From NCBI RefSeq assembly GCF_004104055.1, contig NZ_QOVJ01000002.1, positions 248,001-312,000 of the forward strand: a stretch of DNA of 64,000 nucleotides. The letters are read 5' to 3'. The position numbers were made by a program, and so were the translations under genes. Below, piece after piece: positions 17,301-25,732 of this stretch. A model generated the notes under the pieces. It made no database searches and was not told where the DNA came from. It saw only the letters and a program-made list of their open reading frames with translations. The DNA is from Leeuwenhoekiella aestuarii (GTDB lineage: Bacteria > Bacteroidota > Bacteroidia > Flavobacteriales > Flavobacteriaceae). Each line of letters begins with the position of its first letter. The first letter of the stretch is position 1.

Positions 17301-17464
17301 CGTTAAGCTTAGATGCATTAAGAGTTTCTATAACGGGAGAGAATTTATACTTAAAAAGTAAAAGAAAAGGTTTAGATCCTCAGTACAATTTAGCAGGAAC
17401 ACCATCTGCTAATGATTTTTCACCATCAAGAATAGTGTCAATAGGTTTAAATCTATCATTTTAA
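14336..17464 (+). CDS. SusC/RagA-family TonB-dependent outer-membrane receptor
   Basis: Protein of 1042 residues, the usual size for SusC-like importers of glycans or peptides. A signal peptide occupies about residues 1-22 (LGVVLVFLLGLQLGLAQ). Next comes a carboxypeptidase-regulatory-like domain (VQGTVTTSEDGLPLPGAS, TDFDGNFSI). The TonB-box-like segment LDEVIVTAYGTSTKEAFTG comes next, then the plug (VIRGVGTLNGDTDPLYIVDG; LKDAASTSLYGSRAANGVV) and a long beta-barrel ending in SIGLNLSF, with the terminal Phe of barrel proteins. It is followed after 10 bp by its susD partner. No glycoside hydrolase, sulfatase or dedicated regulator is nearby, so this is an orphan SusCD pair of unknown substrate. 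Confidence 0.95.
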   Translation: MNVKKLLGVVLVFLLGLQLGLAQQKTVQGTVTTSEDGLPLPGASVLVSGTTRGTQTDFDGNFSISASADETLIISYVGFKTVNKIVGNSSQITIALEPDSESLDEVIVTAYGTSTKEAFTGSANVVGQAELAQRNVTSPIAAIEGNATGVQFTSAAGPGASPNIVIRGVGTLNGDTDPLYIVDGIQYEGALNTINQEDIESLTILKDAASTSLYGSRAANGVVIITTKRGKKGALKVNASAQSGFVTNSIPQYDQLSPGQYYENMWEALKNSSAGGGDPQFASDNIYSQLGYNPFNVPNDQIVDANGQLNPNAQVIYKSLDWFDELQQTGYRTNYNVNVSAGGEDHTVFFSASYLDEESYVVTSGFDRLTARLNADFDVSDKIKIGGSANIALSEARGPSSAGSGSIVNPFSFARGIGSIYPVFVNDLDGNIVLDDFGNRVFDNGEGYSEFNIGSRPVNQGRHALQELLLNKESDKDNTYGFRFFGEWEIFDGLSIRLNYGRDINELFEREYENAIIGDAQPDGRLSEDRGRREVENFNQILTFQKSFGDHNLDITAGHESYSRSTSNLTGLATLQAANSIYEFANFSNIVSLGGATFDKGLEGYFLRANYNFKNKYYLSASARRDGSSVFQTDSRWGNFYSVGTSWRIDQENFMNNVSFINKLKLRASYGEVGNDDLFDSYLSQARFSITSNAGNPALLFTDIGNAALQWETTENFDVALEFGLFNNFLDGSIEYYKKNSSDLLYNLPIALSNGLNQVPVNLGDMYNSGFEFALTSHLINNNDFSWDITLQASTFKNEITSLPDPFINGSKRWVEGRSRYDFFLLRTAGVDPDTGDQLFLLYEQDENGESVPVIDETTGEIATTNDWEETERAYTGDSSIPDLLGSISNNISYKGFNLNFLITYGIGGKVLDNGYSSLMHSGSYGNSFHTDILNAWRQPGDITDVPRLENGNVDLVRTQSERFLTDASFWALRNVSFGYNFGNSVLDPLSLDALRVSITGENLYLKSKRKGLDPQYNLAGTPSANDFSPSRIVSIGLNLSF

Positions 17465-17474
17465 AAAAACGATT

Positions 17475-19133
17475 ATGAATAATAAAATAAAATATTTATT
17501 AATAGCATTGGTTACAATTCCAATACTATCTTGTCAAGAAGATTTTTTAGAAAGAACACCCACAGATGCCATATCTGCTGCAGATGCTTTAGCTAATGAA
17601 GATAATATGCAATTGGTGTTAAACGGTGTTCACAGAGGTTTGTTCTCTCAATCACAAACTGTATTCCCTGGCGGAGATAGTGGTAGAGCAAATAATCACT
17701 ATTGGGTACCTCTCGGCGATAATCTAACAGGAGATTTGATTCACTCTGCAAATGCGAATAATTTGTCTTGGCGTTCGGCAATGCAGTGGAACGAGCATTC
17801 GCAGCCAACATCTCTTACATCTAGATTGTTATGGTATCACAGGTATAATATCATTCTCCACGCTAATTTATTAATTAACGAAATTGAAAGCGGAAGCTTA
17901 ACAGAAACAGATGGTTTAAATACTATACTTGGTCAAGCATATACTTATAGAGCTTATGCTTATTTATCACTAGTACAACATTATGCTAAAGGTTACCTGA
18001 TAGGAAATCCTTCAACAGATCCTGGGGTGCCATTGTTATACTCTTCAGAATCTCCTTTTACTAGTGAACCTAGATCTACAGTTCAAGAGATTTATGATCA
18101 AATAGGTGGTGACTTAGAAGCTGCTATTGCTGCTTTTGAAGCTGCAGGAGCAACTGATAGTGTTAGTGGAGCTAGTGCTAGTGAGAAATCACAATTAACC
18201 ATTGATGTGGCGCAAGGTCTTAAGGCAAGATGGGCTCTTTCTAAAGGTGATTGGCAAACAGCAGCAGATGCTGCAGCAGAGGCTAGAATAGGTTATCCAT
18301 TATTAGATGAGAGTGGCTGGAAATCAGGTTTTAACACTAATGAGCTTTCAGAAGTAATGTGGGGAAGTAATGTGATCTCTACTGAAACCACATTTTTCAG
18401 AGCCTATTTTTATTTGGCTAGTAATACATTTAATGGTAGTCAAATTAGAAATAATCCAAAAATTGCAGATAGAAGGTTAGTAGATGCAATACCGGATTCT
18501 GATTATAGAAAGGATGTGTTTTTACCTGATGCACCTAATACAAATACTTCAGCTTCAAATGGAGAAGGTGGATGGGATAATAATACAAACCCAAAATATT
18601 CAACTGAAGAAGAGTTTGATGCTGCTACAGATAGTATTAAGTCTGTATATGGTCTAGTAAGTGGTCATAATTTGCACCCCTATATGCATTTTAAGTTGAA
18701 GCAAGCTAATCCGGGTTCTACAGATCCAGATGATATCATATATATGCGTTCTTCAGAAATGTATCTCATTGAAGCGGAAGCTGAGTTGATGATGAATAAT
18801 TTAGGTGCAGCAAAGCAGGCATTGCAACCTCTTGCTGAGGCTAGAAATTCAGAATGGGATATGGATGATTATGCTACTGAAGGCGAATTTTTTGAGCATC
18901 TAAAATTTCAATGGCGTGTAGAGATGTGGGGTGAAGGTTTTGGATACACTAACCATATCAGATGGGATGAAGGAGTAGATCATGCCGCTGACGGTGGGTC
19001 TGGCGCATCTGAAGTTCTTTACCAACAGTCTTATCAAATTGATAAACCATCGGTAAATGACGATTGGGTCTTTAAAATTCCACAGGCAGAGATTGATGCT
19101 AATCCTAATCTGGGTCCTGGAGATCAAAACTAA
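17475..19133 (+). CDS. SusD/RagB-family outer-membrane lipoprotein
   Basis: Protein of 552 residues. A lipoprotein signal ends in ILSC near residue 20, so it is anchored to the outer membrane and exposed as the lid of the SusC channel. The helical TPR core is visible in LLINEIE, GQAYTYRAYAYLSLVQHYAKGYL and VAQGLKARWALSKGDWQTAADAAAEAR. The C-terminal part has the typical SSEMYLIEAEAELMMNNLGAAKQAL and LKFQWRVEMWGEGF motifs. The gene follows susC by 10 bp and is followed by a strong terminator, so the pair is a two-gene unit. The ligand cannot be inferred. Confidence 0.94.
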   Translation: MNNKIKYLLIALVTIPILSCQEDFLERTPTDAISAADALANEDNMQLVLNGVHRGLFSQSQTVFPGGDSGRANNHYWVPLGDNLTGDLIHSANANNLSWRSAMQWNEHSQPTSLTSRLLWYHRYNIILHANLLINEIESGSLTETDGLNTILGQAYTYRAYAYLSLVQHYAKGYLIGNPSTDPGVPLLYSSESPFTSEPRSTVQEIYDQIGGDLEAAIAAFEAAGATDSVSGASASEKSQLTIDVAQGLKARWALSKGDWQTAADAAAEARIGYPLLDESGWKSGFNTNELSEVMWGSNVISTETTFFRAYFYLASNTFNGSQIRNNPKIADRRLVDAIPDSDYRKDVFLPDAPNTNTSASNGEGGWDNNTNPKYSTEEEFDAATDSIKSVYGLVSGHNLHPYMHFKLKQANPGSTDPDDIIYMRSSEMYLIEAEAELMMNNLGAAKQALQPLAEARNSEWDMDDYATEGEFFEHLKFQWRVEMWGEGFGYTNHIRWDEGVDHAADGGSGASEVLYQQSYQIDKPSVNDDWVFKIPQAEIDANPNLGPGDQN

Positions 19134-19153
19134 AAACCTCTTTTTTTAAAGTT

Positions 19154-19186
19154 AAAAACCCTCGTTATTTTATAACGGGGGTTTTT
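19154..19186 (+). terminator. Terminator of the susCD unit
   Basis: ACCCTCGTTAT and ATAACGGGGGT pair (one T-G wobble) around a short T loop and are followed by a T-run, 20 bp after the susD stop. Confidence 0.88.
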
Positions 19187-19252
19187 TAATTTATACTAAG
19201 TGTTAAGTTAAATGAAAGATTTTCGCCTGTACTATTTCTAAAGATAAATTAA

Positions 19253-20101
19253 CTAATATCTAGGTTCATAAATTAATCGCAAAAAGGAACTAAAACGTTC
19301 TGTCTCGCGGTTTATAGGAATTCCTGTAACAATACCTATTAGTAAATTGTGAGCTATATCTAAACGTAGTTGAGGTCTAATAGTCATGTCAAAATCTCCT
19401 TGGTTAAACTCCTTATTAAATTCAAGACCGATAAAATTTCGGGTTCCAGAAATCATGTAGTGAATATTGCTGTTGATTTGCCAGCTGGTTTGCATAGCAC
19501 CATTATTAAAATGATGAGCGATAGCAGGCCCGGTATAGATTAAACTGTGAAAATTAGAACCCAGGCGTTTGGCAGCAATAAAAAATGGATTATAGATGTT
19601 ACCAGTAAATAGCTTACCCGAACCATAATTATTAAAATCAGTAAGCTCAAATTCTTGAATGTATCCAAATGCCATACTTGTTTTATATCTATCTGAGACC
19701 CAAAAAGTATATTGGCCAGCAATTTTCACACTATTCAGTTTATTTCCGGGAGCGTTAGCACTATTACCCACAGGGTAATGTAACGAAAATGGCAGCTCAA
19801 TTTCTAACCCCAATCGGTCTGCAGGAGCCCATTCATATTCTACTAAAGCCAGATATTCGTCATATTGATCCCGATCTGTCAGTCCAAGGCCAACATTCCA
19901 TTCTTTTTCACCTTTGCGAGCTCCTAAATCCCGAATTAAATCAATATATAAGGGTTCAGCATGGAGAATTTTTAAAGGTTCTTTAGTGTCTTCTATTTCA
20001 GAAATGTATAGGCTGTCTTTTATAGCATTGCTCTCAGAATCCTGAGCATGGATATAATTAGAAAGTACTGAAACGATCAGTACTAGTTGTAATACTTTCA
20101 T
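19253..20101 (-). CDS. HAEPLYID-family protein (probable outer-membrane beta-barrel)
   Basis: Protein of 282 residues with a Sec signal (LVLIVSVLSNYIHAQ). The segment LHAEPLYIDLIRDLGARKGE (residues 45-64) is the hallmark from which the HAEPLYID family takes its name. The remainder alternates short amphipathic strands (VEYEWAPADRLGLEIELPF; NSVKIAGQYTFWV; FIGLEFNKEF; MTIRPQLRLDIAHNLLIGI) and ends FLRLIYEPRY with an aromatic terminal residue, which fits an outer-membrane barrel. Function is unknown. It lies downstream of purL and a small secreted protein on the same strand, which may be only positional. The family name comes from memory of annotation usage. Confidence 0.7.
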   Translation of the reverse strand: MKVLQLVLIVSVLSNYIHAQDSESNAIKDSLYISEIEDTKEPLKILHAEPLYIDLIRDLGARKGEKEWNVGLGLTDRDQYDEYLALVEYEWAPADRLGLEIELPFSLHYPVGNSANAPGNKLNSVKIAGQYTFWVSDRYKTSMAFGYIQEFELTDFNNYGSGKLFTGNIYNPFFIAAKRLGSNFHSLIYTGPAIAHHFNNGAMQTSWQINSNIHYMISGTRNFIGLEFNKEFNQGDFDMTIRPQLRLDIAHNLLIGIVTGIPINRETERFSSFLRLIYEPRY

Positions 20102-20179
20102 CTTAATTTGTTTAATGAATTATTTAAATAAGGAAATGCACCTCAATTGCTGAGGTGTAATTACTGAAGAAAAAACAAA

Positions 20180-20566
20180 TTAAGATTGGGGTGGGGGAGC
20201 GTCGATTACCAGATACGCTACTTTATAAAAATCATCAGAACAATAAGTTAACTGGTGATTGAGCGCTAAAAAAATATGGTTTTCCTTGGAGTAATGATCA
20301 TCGAAGATGAAATAATCCAGACTAAACGGGGACTTACCTGAGTTGTGTTTTTCTGAATCTGCATCGTCCTGTTCGGGGATCACGTCGCCAAGATCCAAAA
20401 CCTGTTCAACAACTAACTCAATAATACTTTCCTGATCATTGATATTAAGATTTTCAGGGGTGTTTTTGCTGAAATCCGGACTGTCAACACAAATGTTTAA
20501 AACATAGAGAGCCATAAGCAGCCAAAACCTACGTATATAAAAATGATGAGACCCGAATTTCAGCAT
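20180..20566 (-). CDS. Small hypothetical protein with N-terminal membrane/signal segment
   Basis: Protein of 128 residues that I cannot assign. Residues 9-27 (FYIRRFWLLMALYVLNICVD) form one hydrophobic segment, followed by the motif SPDFSKNTPENLNIND. An acidic stretch (DLGDVIPEQDDADSEKHNS) leads to a C-terminal part with many aromatic residues (LDYFIFDDHYSKENHIFLALNHQLTY), ending APPPQS. It starts 15 bp after the purL stop on the same strand and precedes the HAEPLYID gene by 78 bp, so the latter two may be a unit in the envelope. It is probably a secreted or membrane-anchored accessory protein. Confidence 0.65.
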   Translation of the reverse strand: MLKFGSHHFYIRRFWLLMALYVLNICVDSPDFSKNTPENLNINDQESIIELVVEQVLDLGDVIPEQDDADSEKHNSGKSPFSLDYFIFDDHYSKENHIFLALNHQLTYCSDDFYKVAYLVIDAPPPQS

Positions 20567-20581
20567 ATAATCAGTACTGAT

Positions 20582-23500
20582 TTAGTTCTTCTTTTTCTCA
20601 ATCCACTTACGTGCATTTTCAAAAGCTTCAATCCATGGGCTAACCTCGTCTTTGCGACCTTTTGGGTAATTTGCCCAATTCCACTGAAATATAGAACGTT
20701 CAATATGTGGCATGGTTACTAAGTGCCGTCCGGTTTTATCAGTCATCATTGCTGTATTATAACTACTTCCGTTAGGATTAGCCGGATAGGCATCATAACC
20801 GTATTTTGCTATAATATTGTAATGCTTTTCACTAAGTGGAAGTTCAAATTTTCCTTCTCCATGAGAAATCCATACGCCTAATGACGCTCCTTCTAATGTA
20901 GAAAGCATCACAGAATCATTCTTTTCAATTTTTACACTTGTAAAACCACTCTCGTGTTTATGCGAATCGTTATGCAGCATTTTAGGCTTTTGATCATGTT
21001 CTGGATTAATCAGATCGAGTTCAACAAAAAGCTGACAACCGTTACAGATACCTACTGAAAGTGTATCTGGCCGTGCAAAGAATTTTTTTAATGCAGTATT
21101 GGCTTTCTCATTGTATAAAAATGCACCAGCCCAACCTTTTGCAGAACCTAAAACGTCTGAATTGGAGAAGCCACCCACAGCACCTATAAACTGAATATCT
21201 TCTAACGTTTCACGACCGCTGATCAAATCAGTCATATGTACGTCTTTTACATCAAAACCGGCGAGATACATGGCATTTGCCATTTCGCGTTCAGAATTAC
21301 TTCCTTTTTCACGTAAAATAGCAGCTTTAGGTCTTGGTTTAGAAGTGTCGATTGCAGGTTTTATTCCTGTAAAATGCTTCGGAAATTCAAATTTTAAATC
21401 TTGCTTATCAAAGTTTTGGTAACGATCTTCAGCAAGATTATTAGCAGTTTGTTTCTGATCTAATAAATACGAAGTTTCAAACCACTTTCTGCGTAACGAA
21501 GGAATGTTTAAACCAATTTCAACAGATCCTTGTTTAATTAAAAGTTCGTCAGAATTAGTTGCTGTTCCTAATTTGTAAAACTGAATATCATTTTCTGCGA
21601 ACGCATTTTCAACTGCTGTATCATCAGTAGCTTGAATAACGATTCCGGTATTCTCTGCAAATAATATTTTGATAATGTCTTGCTCAGCAAAAGCAGAAAA
21701 ATCAACAGAAGCGCCTAGTTTATTTTCAGCAAAACACAATTCAAGAAGTGTGGTAATCAATCCGCCTGAAGCCACATCATGACCGGCAGCGATGAGATCA
21801 CTTTTGATTAGATTTTGTACAAGGTCAAAGGTTTTTCCGAAAGCAGCATTGTTTTTAATGCTTGGTGATTCCATACCTACTTTATTCTGTATCTGGGCAA
21901 AAGAAGAACCACCAAGTTTAAACCCATCCTGAGATAGATTTAAATAGTAAATTGATCCTGCGTCAGTATTTAGAACAGGCTCTACAACACGATTAATATC
22001 ACTACAGTTTCCGGCAGCTGAAATAATCACTGTTCCTGGAGCAAGCACATCTCCTTCAGGATATTTCTGCTTCATCGAAAGCGAGTCTTTTCCTGTAGGT
22101 ACATTGATTCCTAAATCAATTGCAAATTCAGAAACTGCCTCTACTGCTTCATATAAGCGTGCATCTTCACCTACGTTATTACACGGCCACATCCAGTTTG
22201 CAGAAAGAGAAACCGACTTTAATCCTTTTTCTAAAGGAGCCCAAACTAAGTTTGTTAATGCTTCTGCTATACTGTTTTTACTTCCGGCAACGGGATCAAT
22301 CAATCCACTTACAGGAGAATGACCTATCGAAGTTGCGATTCCGTTTTTTGATTTAAAATCAAGAGCCATCACTCCGACGTTATTCAGTGGAATTTGTAAG
22401 CTTCCCACACATTGTTGCTTAGCTACGCGGCCACCTACACAACGGTCAACTTTATTGGTTAACCAGTCTTTACTTGCAACAGCTTCAAGCTGCAATACGT
22501 TTTCTAAATACTCGTGGAAGTTTTCTAAGGAGTACGAAACATCGCTATAAATGCGGTGTATTTTAGAATCAACCATTACAGTTTTTGGTGAACTGCCAAA
22601 CATATCATCCATCGCTAGATCCATAGGTGCTGCACCTGTGGTAGCTGATTTAAATGTGAACCTGTGATCTCCTGTAACATCACCCACTTCATATATTGGT
22701 GAGCGCTCACGATCAGAAATCGCTTTTAATGTTTTTAATTGGTTAGCACCGATCACAAGTCCCATGCGTTCTTGTGATTCATTACCTATAATTTCTTTAG
22801 CAGAAAGGGTAGGGTCACCCACTGGCAATTTATCAAGGTCAATCAATCCGCCAGTTTCTTCAACCAATTCAGAAAGACAGTTTAAATGACCACCAGCACC
22901 GTGATCGTGAATAGAAACGATGGTATTCTCATCACTTTCTACCATTCCTCGGATAGCATTAGCAGCACGTTTTTGCATCTCTGGGTTAGAACGCTGTATT
23001 GCGTTCAGTTCAATCCCTGAGCTAAAAGCACCGGTATCTGCTGAAGAAACAGCAGCTCCACCCATACCTATTCGATAATTGTCACCTCCCAGAATTACAA
23101 TCTTATCTCCGGTTTCTGGTTTTTCTTTTAAAGCCTGTTCTTTTTTACCATAGCCTATACCACCAGCTTGCATAATTACTTTGTCAAAACCCAGTTTGCG
23201 ACCAGCTTCATCGTGCTCAAAAGTTAATACTGATCCAGCGATTAAAGGTTGACCAAATTTGTTTCCAAAATCTGAAGCTCCATTAGAAGCTTTGATCAAA
23301 ATATCAATTGGGGTTTGATACAACCATTTGCGAGCAGGCATTGCATCTTCCCATGGGCGATCTTCTTTAAGTCTTGAGTAGGCCGTCATATAAACAGCAG
23401 TTCCTGCTAACGGAAGCGAACCTTGACCACCAGCCAGACGATCTCTAATCTCACCCCCGGCACCGGTTGCGGCACCGTTAAAAGGCTCTACAGTAGTAGG

Positions 23501-24244
23501 GAAGTTGTGTGTCTCTGCTTTAAGAGAAAGCACACTTTCAAATTCTTTTTCGGTATAAAAATCAGGTTTGTCAGCGGTTTCAGGCGCAAACTGAGTTGCT
23601 TTAGGACCTTTTATAAACGCAACATTATCTTTGTAAGCCGAAACAATTTCGTTAGGATTTTCTTCGGAAGTTTTACGAATCATTTTGAAGAGGGAAGAAG
23701 GCATCGTTTTCCCGTCTATCACAAAAGTTCCGTTGAAAATTTTATGGCGGCAATGCTCTGAATTCACCTGACTGAAACCAAATACTTCAGAGTCAGTTAA
23801 TGGGCGGCCAATGCGCGCAGCAACACCTTTTAAGTAGGCGACCTCTTCCTCGTTTAGCGCTAATCCTTCCTGCTTATTATATGCCTGAATATCTTCAATG
23901 GCTTTGATAGCTTCGGGCTGAATATTTATTGTGAAAATCTCCTGATCAAGCTTTGTATATTCCTGAGAAAGCATCGGGTCAAATTCGGCTTCACCTGCTA
24001 CGAATTCCTCAATTCTTATAATGCCTTCTACACCCATATTCTGAGTGATCTCAACCGCATTGGTACTCCACGGTGTTATCATTGTAGCACGGGGACCAAT
24101 AAAAAAAGCGTCAATTGCAGACGCTTGTATTTTAGGCTGGTTGCCAAAAAGCCAAATGAGCTTATTTGTAGTTTCTTCTGAAAGTTCAGCGGTAGCTTGA
24201 ACTGCGTAAATTTTGCTGTCTTGTGAACCGAAAAAATGAATCAT
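20582..24244 (-). CDS. purL: Phosphoribosylformylglycinamidine synthase (single-chain PurL)
   Basis: Protein of about 1220 residues, the long single-chain form that converts FGAR to FGAM with glutamine in purine synthesis. An N-domain is followed by two AIRS-like halves: NSEHCRHKIFNGTF and ETHNFPTTVEPFNGAATGAGGEIRD in the first, CVGGRVAKQQCVGSLQIPL in the linker. A C-terminal glutamine amidotransferase has its nucleophile in SVGICNGCQLFVELD and a second signature in ISHGEGKFELP. An in-frame TTG lies eight codons upstream at 24268, but the ATG at 24244 (MIHFFGSQDS) is the likely start. A -7 element (TAAATTTG at 24266-24273, minus strand) lies just before it and overlaps the TTG codon, which also argues against that start. 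Confidence 0.96.
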   Translation of the reverse strand: MIHFFGSQDSKIYAVQATAELSEETTNKLIWLFGNQPKIQASAIDAFFIGPRATMITPWSTNAVEITQNMGVEGIIRIEEFVAGEAEFDPMLSQEYTKLDQEIFTINIQPEAIKAIEDIQAYNKQEGLALNEEEVAYLKGVAARIGRPLTDSEVFGFSQVNSEHCRHKIFNGTFVIDGKTMPSSLFKMIRKTSEENPNEIVSAYKDNVAFIKGPKATQFAPETADKPDFYTEKEFESVLSLKAETHNFPTTVEPFNGAATGAGGEIRDRLAGGQGSLPLAGTAVYMTAYSRLKEDRPWEDAMPARKWLYQTPIDILIKASNGASDFGNKFGQPLIAGSVLTFEHDEAGRKLGFDKVIMQAGGIGYGKKEQALKEKPETGDKIVILGGDNYRIGMGGAAVSSADTGAFSSGIELNAIQRSNPEMQKRAANAIRGMVESDENTIVSIHDHGAGGHLNCLSELVEETGGLIDLDKLPVGDPTLSAKEIIGNESQERMGLVIGANQLKTLKAISDRERSPIYEVGDVTGDHRFTFKSATTGAAPMDLAMDDMFGSSPKTVMVDSKIHRIYSDVSYSLENFHEYLENVLQLEAVASKDWLTNKVDRCVGGRVAKQQCVGSLQIPLNNVGVMALDFKSKNGIATSIGHSPVSGLIDPVAGSKNSIAEALTNLVWAPLEKGLKSVSLSANWMWPCNNVGEDARLYEAVEAVSEFAIDLGINVPTGKDSLSMKQKYPEGDVLAPGTVIISAAGNCSDINRVVEPVLNTDAGSIYYLNLSQDGFKLGGSSFAQIQNKVGMESPSIKNNAAFGKTFDLVQNLIKSDLIAAGHDVASGGLITTLLELCFAENKLGASVDFSAFAEQDIIKILFAENTGIVIQATDDTAVENAFAENDIQFYKLGTATNSDELLIKQGSVEIGLNIPSLRRKWFETSYLLDQKQTANNLAEDRYQNFDKQDLKFEFPKHFTGIKPAIDTSKPRPKAAILREKGSNSEREMANAMYLAGFDVKDVHMTDLISGRETLEDIQFIGAVGGFSNSDVLGSAKGWAGAFLYNEKANTALKKFFARPDTLSVGICNGCQLFVELDLINPEHDQKPKMLHNDSHKHESGFTSVKIEKNDSVMLSTLEGASLGVWISHGEGKFELPLSEKHYNIIAKYGYDAYPANPNGSSYNTAMMTDKTGRHLVTMPHIERSIFQWNWANYPKGRKDEVSPWIEAFENARKWIEKKKN

Positions 24245-24265
24245 AGTGATTTTGCTAAGAAGCCA

Positions 24266-24273
24266 CAAATTTA
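24266..24273 (-). promoter_or_regulatory. Probable -7 element of the purL promoter
   Basis: TAAATTTG on the minus strand is a perfect TAnnTTTG match 21 bp before the purL ATG. A clear TTG at the -33 position was not found. It implies a very short leader. Confidence 0.35.
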
Positions 24274-24380
24274 ATGATTTTTAACGGTTAGAAATAGCAT
24301 TGTAATCAAACAAATTCACAGATATAGTAATCTGTTTGTTGATAAGTAAATATTGAAAAAAGTATATTTTTTTAACAATA

Positions 24381-24410
24381 AACCCCATAACGTTTAAACG
24401 TTATGGAGTT
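24381..24410 (-). terminator. Hairpin terminator of rsmB
   Basis: AACCCCATAACGTTT and AAACGTTATGGAGTT form a near-perfect 30-bp palindrome (one wobble pair on the RNA), 23 bp after the rsmB stop. The T-run on the minus strand is weak. Confidence 0.6.
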
Positions 24411-24433
24411 ATAAATCAAAATATTCTATACAA

Positions 24434-25654
24434 TTAAGCTTCTTTATTTTTCTTAATCATCAAGCACATGTAAAAACCGTCGTAGCCGCTCTCACTAGAG
24501 AGCACCGTTTTTTGTTTTTCTATACTAAAATCTCTTCCTTCTTCGGTCTTTAAAAATTTCTTTACTTGTTCTTGATTTTCAGAAGGTAATATAGAACAGG
24601 TTGCATAAACCATTTTTCCGCCTGGCTTCACCATTTTAGAATAATCAACTAAAATACTTTGTTGGGTAGCTTTGATTTTTTCTACAAATTCTGGTTGCAA
24701 TTTCCACTTCGCGTCAGGGTTACGACTTAAAACACCAAGTCCTGTACACGGCGCATCTATCAATACACGATCTGCCGAATTGTGTAATTTTTTTACAACT
24801 TTAGTAGAGTCGATCACTCGAGTTTCTATATTAAAAGCGCCTGCACGACGTGCACGTCGTTTAAGCTCTTTCAGTTTATTTCCGTAGATATCCAGAGCGA
24901 TAAGCTGCCCTTTATTATCCATTTGTGCAGCCAAGTGCAAGGTTTTGCCACCAGCACCTGCACAGGCATCTACAACACGCATCCCCGGTTCAACGCCTAA
25001 TAATGGAGCGACCAGCTGAGAAGAAGCATCCTGAACTTCAAACAATCCATTTTTAAAGGCTTCAGTAGTAAACACGTTACCGCGTTCCTGAAGCTGTAGT
25101 GCATCTTTATAAGGTTTTATGTTTTCGGTCTCGTGACCTTCTTCAGATAGTGCCGTTTGTAATGAACCAATGTCTCCCTTTAAACGGTTTACTCTTAATA
25201 CAACCGGTGCTTGCTGGTTGAGTGCGGCAATCTCTGCATCCCATTTTGCTCCTAATTCTTCAGCTCCTAATTCATCTAACCAGTCTGGTATAGACTCTCT
25301 GTATTTACGAGTATTTGACAACTCATCAAAACGACCTTTAATTCTTCTTGTAGGCGTTTCTTCAAACTGGGGCCAGTCTGGTAATTTAATTCCGCGTAGG
25401 GTACACCATACCGCAAATAGTCGCCACAGATCTTTACGTTCAAAAGGTTCTTTTACATCAGCAATTTCTGCATAGAGCCTTTTCCACCTTACAATATCAT
25501 AAGTGGTTTCGGCAATAAAGCTGCGGTCACGAGAACCCCAGCGCTTATCGCGCTTGAGTTGTTTTGAAATGACCTTGTCAGCATAGCCACCTTCATTAAA
25601 AATTTCGATTAAACCGTCTATGACAGCAAAAACCAGATTGCGATGTAAACGCAT
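24434..25654 (-). CDS. RsmB/NOP-family RNA (cytosine-5-)-methyltransferase
   Basis: Protein of 406 residues of the 16S rRNA m5C methyltransferase family. The N-terminal ~140 residues are a helical NusB-like or divergent RNA-binding part. The Rossmann fold starts at MRVVDACAGAGGKTLHLA (SAM binding), LIALDIYGNKLKEL follows, and the two catalytic cysteines sit in VLIDAPCTGLGVLSRNPDAKW and MVYATCSILPSENQ. It is transcribed alone, diverging from the BNR-repeat lipoprotein gene. Whether the target is C967 of 16S rRNA, as for E. coli RsmB, is inference. Confidence 0.9.
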   Translation of the reverse strand: MRLHRNLVFAVIDGLIEIFNEGGYADKVISKQLKRDKRWGSRDRSFIAETTYDIVRWKRLYAEIADVKEPFERKDLWRLFAVWCTLRGIKLPDWPQFEETPTRRIKGRFDELSNTRKYRESIPDWLDELGAEELGAKWDAEIAALNQQAPVVLRVNRLKGDIGSLQTALSEEGHETENIKPYKDALQLQERGNVFTTEAFKNGLFEVQDASSQLVAPLLGVEPGMRVVDACAGAGGKTLHLAAQMDNKGQLIALDIYGNKLKELKRRARRAGAFNIETRVIDSTKVVKKLHNSADRVLIDAPCTGLGVLSRNPDAKWKLQPEFVEKIKATQQSILVDYSKMVKPGGKMVYATCSILPSENQEQVKKFLKTEEGRDFSIEKQKTVLSSESGYDGFYMCLMIKKNKEA

Positions 25655-25678
25655 AAAAATTTGTTTTTAAAATGCGCG

Positions 25679-25686
25679 CAAAGGTA
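25679..25686 (-). promoter_or_regulatory. Probable -7 element of the rsmB promoter
   Basis: TACCTTTG on the minus strand matches TAnnTTTG exactly, 24 bp before the rsmB ATG in the divergent region. No good TTG at -33 was seen. Confidence 0.35.
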
Positions 25687-25732
25687 CAGGATTAAAAAGG
25701 AATAGTTTTAAATTCCCCAAAATTTTAAAATT

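Noticed and set aside
24245-24268. TTG start eight codons upstream of the purL ATG
   Set aside because: The -7 element TAAATTTG overlaps the TTG, and PurL homologues start with the MIHFF-type sequence at 24244.
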